From Rhizobiales bacterium 32-66-11 (GTDB lineage: Bacteria > Pseudomonadota > Alphaproteobacteria > Rhizobiales > Xanthobacteraceae): 36,784 nt of DNA. Each line of letters begins with the position of its first letter. The stretch's first letter is position 1. The notes under the pieces are model-generated. The model was given only the letters and a program-made list of their open reading frames with translations. It did no database searches and had not been told where the DNA came from. The position numbers and the translations under genes were made by a program. This document shows, in pieces, positions 1 to 7,263 of this stretch. The DNA lies in the NCBI GenBank assembly GCA_002304505.1, contig NCEH01000042.1:1-36784 (forward strand), read 5' to 3'.

Positions 1-756
1 TCCTTCATCAAGCGGCTCGGGAAGAATGCGCGCTTCCTCACCCCCGACCGCGGTCGCATGGTGATGAGCGAGGCGTTCCTCAAAGCCTATGGATCGCTGC
101 TGGTGAAGACCTGCCATCGGCGCGGGGCGTTCGCCATGGGCGGCATGGCGGCGCAGATTCCGGTGAAGGGCGATGCGGCCGCCAATGCCGCCGCCTTCGC
201 CAAGGTGCAGGCGGACAAGGAGCGCGAGGCGGGCGAGGGCTGCGACGGCACCTGGGTCGCCCATCCCGATCTGGTGAAGGTGGCGCAGGAGGTGTTTGAC
301 CGCCTGATGCCCACGCCCAACCAGCTCCAGCGCATGCGGCAGGACGTGAATGTGAGCCGCGACGACCTGCTGGTGATGCACCAGGGCGCGCGCACGGAAG
401 CCGGGCTGCGGGAGAATATCCGCGTCGGCGTGCAATATATCGAAGCCTGGCTGCGCGGGCGCGGGGCGGTGCCGCTCTATAACCTCATGGAGGATGCGGC
501 CACGGCCGAGATCAGCCGCGCGCAGATCTGGCAATGGATCCATCTCGGCGCGACCCTGGAGGATGGCCGCACGGTGACGGGCGACCTGTTCTCCGCGCTG
601 CTGGACGATGAAATGGCCAAGCTGCGCGAAACCCTCGGTCCCGACGTCTATGACAAGGGCCGTTTCCCCGAGGCGATCAAGCTGTTCGCCGACATGACGC
701 TGGCGCCGCAGTTCGAGGAATTCCTGACGCTTCCGGCCTATAAGCTGATCGCCTGA
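1..756 (+). CDS. aceB: Malate synthase A, 3' part (5' end outside window)
   Basis: The reading frame is open from base 1 and runs to TGA at 754-756, giving 252 residues of the C-terminal half of a protein that is usually about 530 residues. Malate synthase condenses glyoxylate and acetyl-CoA to malate, the second step of the glyoxylate shunt, in the cytosol. Seen: the GGMAAQIP block near the start, and LMEDAATAEISR (from about 487), which matches the family segment holding the catalytic Asp. The C-terminus, LPAYKLIA, is typical of the short A isoform rather than the long G isoform. The downstream gap holds a bulged stem-loop. Family assignment is secure; the symbol rests on isoform type. Confidence 0.93.
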   Translation, partial: SFIKRLGKNARFLTPDRGRMVMSEAFLKAYGSLLVKTCHRRGAFAMGGMAAQIPVKGDAAANAAAFAKVQADKEREAGEGCDGTWVAHPDLVKVAQEVFDRLMPTPNQLQRMRQDVNVSRDDLLVMHQGARTEAGLRENIRVGVQYIEAWLRGRGAVPLYNLMEDAATAEISRAQIWQWIHLGATLEDGRTVTGDLFSALLDDEMAKLRETLGPDVYDKGRFPEAIKLFADMTLAPQFEEFLTLPAYKLIA

Positions 757-779
757 GGCCAAAGCCGCGCTTCTGCCGT

Positions 780-812
780 CGGCCGGGTTCCCGCTTTCGC
801 GGCGCCCGGCCG
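780..812 (+). terminator. Candidate stem-loop after aceB
   Basis: Outer arms CGGCCGGG (780-787) and CCCGGCCG (805-812) pair perfectly. Inner arms CCGC (791-794) and GCGG (799-802) close on a TTTC loop, with small bulges between the two stems. No T-run follows, so it may be a weak or Rho-assisted end, or an RNA-stabilising structure. Confidence 0.45.
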
Positions 813-819
813 ATGGACC

Positions 820-833
820 TTACGTAACGTTAC
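820..833. promoter_or_regulatory. Overlapping palindromes upstream of the DUF2076 gene
   Basis: TTACGTAA (820-827) and GTAACGTTAC (824-833) are perfect palindromes that overlap by four bases, in a locally AT-rich patch about 80 bp before the DUF2076 start. They could be an operator or part of a promoter; no regulator can be named. Confidence 0.3.
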
Positions 834-912
834 AAAAAATTCATGGGCCCACGCCCTTCTTCCGCCGCGTGCGCCGCCTCATATGCAGGACGGTCAACAA
901 CCGGAGGCGGAG

Positions 913-1746
913 ATGACTCCCGAGGAACGTGCGCTTATTGACGGCCTGTTCGATCGCATGCGTGGCCTGGAGGGCCAGCCGCGCGATCGCGAGGCCGAAG
1001 CGCTGATCGCCCAGCGTCTGGCCGAATTGCCCCATGCGACTTATGCCCTGGCGCAAACCGTGCTCGTACAGGAGCATGCGCTGACGCAGGCGTCTGCCCG
1101 CATTCAGGAACTGGAGCAGCAGGCCCGCGAGGCCGCCGCGCCCCCGCAGCAGGAAAGCACCAGCTTCCTCGGCGGCCTGTTCGGTGGTGGCCGCACCTCG
1201 GTGCCGAGCACCGGGGCGCGTCCCGCAGGCGCGCCCGGTTCCGCCCCCATGGGGTTGCCACCCCAGGTGAACACGGCCGGCCAGGCGCCCGGCGCGTGGG
1301 GCCAGCAGAATTATGCCCAGCAGGGCTATGGCCAGCAGGGCGGCTATCCCCAGCAGGGTGGTCCTCAGCAGGGCGGTCCCTGGGGCGGCCAGCAGCGCGG
1401 CTTCGGCGGCGGTGGTGGTGGGTTCGGCGGTGGCGGCTTCCTCCAGGGGGCGCTTGCGACTGCGGCGGGCGTCGCCGGTGGCGCGCTCCTGTTCGACGGC
1501 ATCAAGGGCCTGATGTCGGGCGGCACCGGTCCCGTCGCCGAGCAGGCGGCGGCGCTCGAAACGCCGAAGGAAACCCCGGCGGCCGACACCGGCGACCTCG
1601 GCACGGAAGCGCAGACCGCGCTTGGCGGCGATGCCGGTGCCTCCTCGGACGGCGGCTGGAACACCGCCGACGCGCAGGATGCCGGCTATGATAATGGCGA
1701 CGACGGCGGTTGGAGCGACGGCGGCTCGGACGATTCCTGGGCCTGA
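913..1746 (+). CDS. DUF2076 domain-containing protein
   Basis: A 277-residue protein of unknown function that matches the DUF2076 family: it opens with MTPEERALIDGLFDRM and a helical, charged N-terminal third (to about residue 75). A Gln/Gly/Tyr/Pro-rich segment follows, with repeated QQG units (about residues 125-170), then a Gly-rich stretch and a short hydrophobic Ala/Gly/Leu segment around residues 178-200. The tail is acidic, rich in Gly, Ser and Asp. The start at 913 is chosen because GGAGG (903-907) sits just before it; an ATG at 883 in the same frame has no such site. It has no signal peptide. Family members are often described as possible periplasmic ligand-binding sensors, but nothing here proves that. 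It stands alone between aceB and a strong terminator. Confidence 0.85.
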   Translation: MTPEERALIDGLFDRMRGLEGQPRDREAEALIAQRLAELPHATYALAQTVLVQEHALTQASARIQELEQQAREAAAPPQQESTSFLGGLFGGGRTSVPSTGARPAGAPGSAPMGLPPQVNTAGQAPGAWGQQNYAQQGYGQQGGYPQQGGPQQGGPWGGQQRGFGGGGGGFGGGGFLQGALATAAGVAGGALLFDGIKGLMSGGTGPVAEQAAALETPKETPAADTGDLGTEAQTALGGDAGASSDGGWNTADAQDAGYDNGDDGGWSDGGSDDSWA

Positions 1747-1778
1747 CGGTCGGAGCTTTCTCCCGCATGAATAGAATG

Positions 1779-1804
1779 CCCCGCGGCGCTGCCGCGGGGT
1801 TTTT
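1779..1804 (+). terminator. Intrinsic terminator of the DUF2076 gene
   Basis: CCCCGCGGC (1779-1787) pairs perfectly with GCCGCGGGG (1791-1799) over a GCT loop, followed directly by TTTTT (1800-1804). The T-run is on the plus strand only, so it serves the plus-strand gene; pdeM ends 16 bp away on the other strand. Confidence 0.92.
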
Positions 1805-1819
1805 CATTTTGGGCGGGCG

Positions 1820-2521
1820 TCAGTCGCCGAGGCAGGCGTCCACGGCGATGCGATAGGTGCGCGCCGCGCCGAGCATGTGGGCGTCGTATGGCCCGCCGAA
1901 CAGGCCCGACACCGCCGGATGGCGCACGTTCAGCCCGCCGGTGAGGCTGCCCAGTGCGGGCAGGACCATGCGCATCCCGTCGGTGGCGAAGCAGCGCCGG
2001 CGGATCGAGCGTCCGCGCTGCACCAGCCGCGCCACCGGGTGCAGATGCCCCGCCACTTCCCCCGCCGCCGCGCCGGGCAACGGCTCGTGGCGGAAGGTCA
2101 GGGAGCCGATGCGGATCTCGCGCGCCCATTCCCCTTCCAGCAGGGCATTGGGCTCGGGATCATGATTGCCGGCGATCCAGATGAAGCTGCGCCCGCGTTG
2201 GAGGGCCGCGAGGCGATCCCGCGTCTGCGGTGCGATGCGCTCCTGCGCCCAGCGGTCGTGCAGCGTATCGCCGAGCGCGATGACAAGGGCGGGCGCCCAG
2301 CGGGCGATCAGGTCTTCAAGCCGGGCGAGGGTGTCCGCGCTGTCATAGGGCGGCAGCATCTGGCCGCGCCGGGCGAAGGCGGAGGCCTTTTCCAGATGCA
2401 GGTCGGCCACCGCCAGCACCCCGCGTTCCGGCCATGCCAGCGCGCCGCACGGGTCCAGCACCAGTTCCGCGCCGGCGAGGCCGACGAACGAAGGGGGAAC
2501 AGAATCGGTGCGCGCGAGCAT
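1820..2521 (-). CDS. pdeM: Ligase-associated DNA damage response endonuclease PdeM (metallophosphoesterase)
   Basis: A 233-residue calcineurin-like metallophosphoesterase. Seen in order: VADLHLEKA (metal site, DxH), a YDSADTL segment, IALGDTLHD (GD motif), IAGNHDPEP (GNHD) and EVAGHLHPVARL (GHxH), the full set of metal ligands for this fold. The family is usually coded next to an Lhr-type helicase and sometimes a DNA ligase and exonuclease, and is thought to act in DNA repair. Here the helicase lies upstream on the same strand, but across 583 bp of repeats. The frame stays open far upstream through the repeats. ATG at 2521 is chosen because family homology (SFVGLAGAELVLDP) begins just after it. 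No clear ribosome-binding site is visible. Confidence 0.88.
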   Translation of the reverse strand: MLARTDSVPPSFVGLAGAELVLDPCGALAWPERGVLAVADLHLEKASAFARRGQMLPPYDSADTLARLEDLIARWAPALVIALGDTLHDRWAQERIAPQTRDRLAALQRGRSFIWIAGNHDPEPNALLEGEWAREIRIGSLTFRHEPLPGAAAGEVAGHLHPVARLVQRGRSIRRRCFATDGMRMVLPALGSLTGGLNVRHPAVSGLFGGPYDAHMLGAARTYRIAVDACLGD

Positions 2522-2591
2522 GCAGCGATATTGCCGATCCCGCGCGCCGGGGCAAGCGGGGCGCACGCTCTCCCGTTCCCCCTCCCGTTCG

Positions 2592-3003
2592 CCCTCTCCC
2601 CGCCGGGGAGAGGGTCGGGGTGAGGGGGCAAGACCGTCTTCGCCCCTCGCGCCCCTCACCCGCCCGCTGCGCGGTCGACCTCTCCCCGTGGGGGAGAGGT
2701 GAGGCAAACCCGCCGTTCTAGCTCTCCCCGTGGGTGAGAGGTGAGGCACCGGGTGAATGAGAAAGAAATATTCAAATAGGACGAAGGCTTGTCGTCCGCC
2801 CAGCCGCTCCCTCTCCCCGCCGGGGAGAGGGTTGGGGTGAGGGGGCGAGAGCGGTCTTCGCCGCCCCTCGCGCCCCCTCACCCGTCCGCTGCGCGGTCGA
2901 CCTCTCCCCGTGGGGGAGAGGTGAGGCCCCCCCGTTCCAGCTCTCCCCGTGGGGGAGAGGTGAGGCAAACCCGCCGCTCCCCCTCTCCCCCACGGGGAGA
3001 GGG
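2592..3003. repeat. Cluster of seven GC-rich palindromic repeats
   Basis: Seven copies of one palindrome: arms of 8-10 bp (CCTCTCCCC against GGGGAGAGG) around a 3-base loop. Positions are 2592-2614 (loop GCC), 2678-2700 (GTG), 2722-2740 (GTG, one arm mismatch), 2809-2831 (GCC), 2900-2922 (GTG), 2941-2959 (GTG) and 2981-3003 (CAC, so reversed). Most are followed by GTGAGG. They form a larger direct duplication: 2592-2745 and 2809-2965 share order and intervening sequence, with unit starts 217 bp apart. The 63-bp spacer (2746-2808) is less GC-rich and not repeated. I see no gene in 2522-3104. Confidence 0.93.
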
Positions 3004-3104
3004 GCGGGGTGAGGGGCCGATGCGCTGCGCCGCCCCGCGAATCCGGCCTTTCGCAGGGACATCGCACCGCACTCTCGGCTTAGGAAAATAGACCAAGCCG
3101 CGCC

Positions 3105-5933
3105 TCAGCCCATGGCCTCGCGCACCAGATCTTCCTCCGCCTCCGCCAGCAGCGCCTCGGAGGCGTCTCCGCCCACGCTCTCGCGGCCGATCTCCAGCAG
3201 CACCGGCACCGAGAGCGGCGAGACGTGCGCCAGGGGCTGGTGCGCGATGCGGCCCTTGATGCGGGCCAGCATGTCGCCGAGCCGGCGCACGTCCAACAGG
3301 CCGGTGGCGGCATCGGCGCGCGCGGCGCGCAGCAGGATGTGATCGCTCTGGTGGCGGCGCAGCACGTCATAGATCAGGTCGGTGGAGAAGGTCACCTGCC
3401 GGCCGGTCTTCTCCTTGCCGGGAAAGCGCCGCTCGATCAGCCCGGCGATGACGGCGCAATAGCGGAACGTGCGCTTCATCAGGGCGCTCTCCGCAAGCCA
3501 GGCCTCCAGATCGTCGCCCAGCATGTCCTGGTCGAACAGATCGTCGAGCGAGAGCCGGCCGTGTTTCACCGCAAGGCTCATGTCGGAGACCGCATAGACC
3601 GCGAGCGCATAGTCGTTGGCGACGAAGCCGAGCGGATTGAGCCCGGCGCGCTCCAGGCGGCGGGTCAGCAGCATGCCGAGCGTCTGGTGGGCCAGCCGGC
3701 CCTCGAACGGATAGGCGACGAGATAATGCCGCCCACGATTTTCGAACGTCTCCACCAGCAGATCGAACCGACCGGGCAGGCGGGAGCGCTGGCGTTGCAG
3801 GTTCAGCCAGTCGCGCACCTGGGAAGGCAGCGTCTTCCAGCGCTCGGGCGCGGCGAGCAGGGCCCGCACCCCGGCCGCAAGGAAGGTGGAGAGCGGAAAC
3901 TTGCCCCCCGCATAGGCCGGCACGCGCGGCGAAGTGGCGGTGGAGCGCGAGACATAGACCTCGTCCTCCACCATGGCCTCGTAGCGCAGGATCTCGCCGG
4001 CGAACACGAAGGTGTCGCCCGGCACCATGGTCTCGACGAAATATTCCTCCACCTCGCCCAGCATCCGCCCGCCGAACCGCACCCGCCCGGCCAGTCCGGT
4101 CTTGGAGGCGCCGCGCGCCGAGACCAGGCGCACTTTCAGCATGGTGGCTTCCACGATGGTGCCGACATTCATGCGATAGGTCTGCGCGATCATGGGGTTG
4201 GAGACCCGCCAGAGGCCCTCCTTGGTCTTGCGGATCTTGGCGAAGCGCTCATAGGCGCGCAGCGCGTAGCCGCCGGTGGCGACGAAATCCACGGTCGCGT
4301 CGAAATCCTCCCGGGAGAGCGCGCGATAGGGCGCGGCGGAGCGCACCTCGTCATAAAGCGCATCGGCGGAAAACGGCGCGGCGCAGGCCATGCCGAGAAT
4401 ATGCTGGGCCAGCACGTCGAGCGCGCCGGTGCGCTCGGGCGGAGTATCCTGCCCGCCGGCCTTTACGGCTTCCAGCGCCGCGCGGCATTCCAGCACCTCG
4501 AACCGGTTGGCCGGCACCAGCACCGCCTTGGAGGGTTCGTCGAGCCGGTGGTTCGCGCGGCCGATGCGCTGCATGAGCCGCGAGGAGCCCTTCGGCGCGC
4601 CGATATTGACCACCTGGTCCACATCGCCCCAGTCGATGCCGAGATCAAGCGAGGAGGTGCAGACCACGCCCTTCAATTTGCCCGCCGCCATGGCCGCTTC
4701 CACCCGCCGGCGCTGTTCCACGTCGAGCGAGCCGTGGTGGAGCGCGATCGGCAGGTTGAGGTCGTTCATGCGCCAGAGTTCCTGGAACAGGAATTCCGCC
4801 TGCCAGCGCGTGTTGACGAACACCAAAGTGGTCTTGTGGGCGGCGATGAGGGCATAGACCTCGGGCAGGGCATGGAGCGCGGTGTGGCTGGCCCAGGGCA
4901 TCACCGCCAGGCTCTCCAGCATGGAGAGATCGGGCGCGGCGCCGCCCTTGGCGATCACGAGATCGGCGAGGGGGGATTCCCCTTCCCCCGTCGATGTGGA
5001 CGGGTGCTCTCCGCTTGTGTCTGACAATGGAGGTTCTGGCGGCACCAGACCCCCCACCCCAGCCCACCCCCTCACGGGGGGAGGGGGAGCGGCATGCGGG
5101 GCGAGGGGCCACTGGCCCACGAGGTAGCGGCGCAGATCGTCCGGCTCGGCCACGGTTGCGGAGAGACCCACGCTCTGCAATCCCGGCGCGATCGCCCGCA
5201 GCCGCGCCAAGGCGAGCGCCAGCAGGTCGCCGCGCTTGGAGGTGACCAGGGCGTGCAATTCGTCCAGCACCACCCGCTTCAGGCCGGAGAAGAGATGGTC
5301 CGCATCCTTGGAGGCCAGCAGCAGAGCGATCTGCTCCGGCGTGGTCAGCAGGATGTCCGGCGGGTCGCGGCGCTGGCGCTGGCGGCGCGAGGCGGGCGTG
5401 TCGCCGGTGCGGGTCTCCACACGGATCGGCAGGCCCATTTCGGCGATGGGCGCTTCGAGATTGCGGGCGATATCCACCGCCAGCGCCTTCAGCGGCGAGA
5501 TATAAAGCGTGTGCAGCGGCGATTGGCGCGGCGGCGGGACACGCCCGACCAAGGGCAGGCTGGCGAGGGGAAGGCTGGCGCGGGGGAGACCCGCCATGCC
5601 CTCGGCCGCCTTTCCTGGGGTCGAGTCCGCTTCGCGGGAAGCCAAGGGCTTTTTCGCCGCCTTGGCGCGCGCCCGCGCATCCGCGCTGCGCGCCTCGCTC
5701 AGCTCCACCAGCGTGGGCAAAAAGCCCGCCAGGGTCTTGCCGGCGCCGGTGGGCGCAATCAGCAAGGTGGACCGGCCCGCCCGTGCCGAGGCGAGCAGAT
5801 CCAGCTGATGCGCGCGCGGCGTCCAGCCCCGGGTCGCGAACCAGTCTTGAAACAGCTTCGGCAGCGCAGGGGCGCGCCTGTGGGCAAGGGTCGACACGCA
5901 GGGAAGATAAGGCGCGTTCCCCCTATGTGCCAT
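3105..5933 (-). CDS. Ligase-associated DEXH-box helicase, Lhr family, with two internal insertions
   Basis: A 942-residue superfamily 2 helicase, about 100 residues longer than most relatives. Seen: Walker A APTGAGKT (residues 60-67), ISPLKALA (motif Ia), TTPEQIALLL, DELH box (224-227), LSAT (motif III, 257-260), HHGSLD (about 399-404) and QRIGRANHR (motif VI, 455-463), followed by the long winged-helix and Lhr-type C-terminal half. The extra length sits in two low-complexity stretches: residues about 96-138 (between motifs I and Ia) and about 278-322 (after motif III). Both are Pro/Ser/Gly-rich and in frame. It is paired with pdeM in many bacteria and is predicted to unwind DNA or RNA-DNA hybrids during repair. 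The start at 5933 is the first ATG; a GTG at 5897 is also possible and neither has a clear Shine-Dalgarno. Confidence 0.92.
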   Translation of the reverse strand: MAHRGNAPYLPCVSTLAHRRAPALPKLFQDWFATRGWTPRAHQLDLLASARAGRSTLLIAPTGAGKTLAGFLPTLVELSEARSADARARAKAAKKPLASREADSTPGKAAEGMAGLPRASLPLASLPLVGRVPPPRQSPLHTLYISPLKALAVDIARNLEAPIAEMGLPIRVETRTGDTPASRRQRQRRDPPDILLTTPEQIALLLASKDADHLFSGLKRVVLDELHALVTSKRGDLLALALARLRAIAPGLQSVGLSATVAEPDDLRRYLVGQWPLAPHAAPPPPVRGWAGVGGLVPPEPPLSDTSGEHPSTSTGEGESPLADLVIAKGGAAPDLSMLESLAVMPWASHTALHALPEVYALIAAHKTTLVFVNTRWQAEFLFQELWRMNDLNLPIALHHGSLDVEQRRRVEAAMAAGKLKGVVCTSSLDLGIDWGDVDQVVNIGAPKGSSRLMQRIGRANHRLDEPSKAVLVPANRFEVLECRAALEAVKAGGQDTPPERTGALDVLAQHILGMACAAPFSADALYDEVRSAAPYRALSREDFDATVDFVATGGYALRAYERFAKIRKTKEGLWRVSNPMIAQTYRMNVGTIVEATMLKVRLVSARGASKTGLAGRVRFGGRMLGEVEEYFVETMVPGDTFVFAGEILRYEAMVEDEVYVSRSTATSPRVPAYAGGKFPLSTFLAAGVRALLAAPERWKTLPSQVRDWLNLQRQRSRLPGRFDLLVETFENRGRHYLVAYPFEGRLAHQTLGMLLTRRLERAGLNPLGFVANDYALAVYAVSDMSLAVKHGRLSLDDLFDQDMLGDDLEAWLAESALMKRTFRYCAVIAGLIERRFPGKEKTGRQVTFSTDLIYDVLRRHQSDHILLRAARADAATGLLDVRRLGDMLARIKGRIAHQPLAHVSPLSVPVLLEIGRESVGGDASEALLAEAEEDLVREAMG
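4970..5102. repeat. Repeat-like in-frame insertion inside the helicase gene (C-proximal)
   Basis: This stretch codes a Pro/Gly/Ser/Thr-rich segment (residues about 278-322) absent from the usual helicase core. It contains a C-run/G-run palindrome near 5066-5084 (CCCCC-TCA-CGGGGG type). In composition and layout it resembles the intergenic palindromes at 2592-3003 but is not identical. Boundaries are approximate. Confidence 0.6.
5520..5650. repeat. Repeat-like in-frame insertion inside the helicase gene (N-proximal)
   Basis: Codes residues about 96-138, a Leu/Pro/Ala/Ser-rich stretch that includes ASLPLASLPLVGRV, between the Walker A region and motif Ia. AGGCTGGCG occurs twice here as a short direct repeat. 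Peptides of the LPLVGRV type are common translations of dispersed GC-rich repeats in Rhizobiales (recollection, not checked). Boundaries are approximate. Confidence 0.5.
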
Positions 5934-6022
5934 GGCCGGGACGGCATTCGCGGGAAAAGAACCGTGGCCTTTTGTTCGCCGCGGAGAACGACCGCCGGCG
6001 GCAATCCCCAGCGGCGGTGCCG

Positions 6023-6043
6023 GCGATTAATCGCGCGTCAACC
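6023..6043. promoter_or_regulatory. Candidate CtrA site and 12-bp palindrome upstream of ftsW
   Basis: GCGATTAATCGC (6023-6034) is a perfect palindrome. Overlapping it, TTAA (6027-6030), seven bases, then TCAACC (6038-6043) fits the CtrA pattern TTAA-N7-TTAAC with one mismatch. It lies about 50 bp before the ftsW start, in the 160-bp divergent gap with the helicase gene, the only place where a promoter for the following cluster can lie. Confidence 0.45.
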
Positions 6044-6093
6044 AAGCTGTCGCATGGTGGCGGCAAAGTTCCCGCCCCTCGGAGTTCCGCCTC

Positions 6094-7263
6094 ATGATGT
6101 CGCGCGCCGACCGCACCGTGCTCAGCGAATGGTGGTGGACGGTGGACCGCCTGCTGCTCGGCACGCTGTTCACCCTCATCATTATCGGCATCGTGCTGTG
6201 CCTCGCCGCCAGCCCGCCGGTCGCCGCGCGCCTGGGCATCGCCGATCCGTTCCATTTCGTGAACCGGCAGGTCCTGTTCCTGATTCCGGCGATCGCCGTG
6301 ATGCTCTTCACCTCCTTCCTGTCCCCGCGTACGATCCGGCGGGTGTGCATCGTGGTGTTCCTGGTCTGCCTCGTGCTGCTGTTCGCGACATTGGTGATCG
6401 GCCCGGAGGTGAAGGGCGCCCGGCGCTGGCTGAACATCGGGCCGATCACGGTCCAGCCGTCCGAATTCCTCAAGCCGGCGTTCGTGGTGCTGGCCGCCTG
6501 GCTGTTCTCGGAAAACAGCAAGCGGCCGGAAATGCCGGCCCAGCTGCTTGCGGTCGGGCTTCTGTGCAGCGTGATGCTGCCCTTGGTGCTGCAACCCGAT
6601 TTCGGCCAGACCATGCTGGTGGTGATGGTTTGGGGCGCGCTGTTCTTCCTGGCCGGCCTGCGCTGGATCTGGATGGTGGGGCTGATCGGCTTCGGCGTCG
6701 GCGGGGCCGTGCTCGCCTATCATGTCGTGCCCCATGTGCAGAAGCGCATCGACCGCTTCCTTGATCCCGCCTCCGGCGACACGTATCAGATCGACACCGC
6801 GCTGGAGAGCTTCCGCCATGGCGGCTGGTTCGGCCAGGGACCGGGCGAGGGCACGGTGAAGCGCATCCTGCCGGACGGGCACACGGATTTCGTTTTCGCG
6901 GTGGCGGCGGAGGAGTTCGGCATCATCCTGTGCCTGATCCTGCTGTCCCTGTTCGCCTTCGTGATCCTGCGCAGCCTCACGCGCGCGCTCGACGAGCAGG
7001 ACCCGTTCGCCCGCTTCGCCGCCACCGGGCTGGCGCTGCTGTTCGGCCTCCAGGCCTCCATCAACATGGCGGTGAACGTGCACCTGATGCCCGCCAAGGG
7101 CATGACGCTGCCCTTCATCTCCTATGGCGGGTCCTCGCTGATCTCGCTCGCCTTCGGCATGGGGATGCTGCTCGCCCTCTCCCGACGACGGCCGGGGGCG
7201 GCGGCGCTGGCGGCGCTCAGCGAACCGGCCGGGGAACCGCAGGGACGTCAGGCTGCGGCATGA
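6094..7263 (+). CDS. ftsW: Septal peptidoglycan polymerase FtsW (SEDS family)
   Basis: A 389-residue integral membrane protein with about ten hydrophobic segments. It polymerises lipid II into glycan strands at the division septum, together with FtsI. Seen: VKGARRWLNIG followed by QPSEFLKPAFV (conserved SEDS region around residue 110-130), QPDFGQ (about 169-174), and the C-terminal NVHLMPAKGMTLPFISYGGSS block typical of FtsW. The cytoplasmic tail is short, Ala/Arg-rich. Two ATGs (6094 and 6097) are possible starts. This is the first gene of the plus-strand cluster and its TGA overlaps the murG ATG. It is usually preceded by murD; here the neighbour is an unrelated helicase gene on the other strand. 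Confidence 0.97.
   Translation: MMSRADRTVLSEWWWTVDRLLLGTLFTLIIIGIVLCLAASPPVAARLGIADPFHFVNRQVLFLIPAIAVMLFTSFLSPRTIRRVCIVVFLVCLVLLFATLVIGPEVKGARRWLNIGPITVQPSEFLKPAFVVLAAWLFSENSKRPEMPAQLLAVGLLCSVMLPLVLQPDFGQTMLVVMVWGALFFLAGLRWIWMVGLIGFGVGGAVLAYHVVPHVQKRIDRFLDPASGDTYQIDTALESFRHGGWFGQGPGEGTVKRILPDGHTDFVFAVAAEEFGIILCLILLSLFAFVILRSLTRALDEQDPFARFAATGLALLFGLQASINMAVNVHLMPAKGMTLPFISYGGSSLISLAFGMGMLLALSRRRPGAAALAALSEPAGEPQGRQAAA

Noticed and set aside
2522..3067. Upstream extension of the pdeM frame to 415 residues
   Set aside because: The extra 182 residues are translated palindromic repeats (LSPTGR, PLSPW and the like) and carry no domain; GC-rich repeats keep many frames open.
3225..5024. A 599-residue plus-strand frame opposite the helicase
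   Set aside because: It is rich in His, Arg, Gln and Gly, has no domain, and mirrors a conserved helicase on the other strand.
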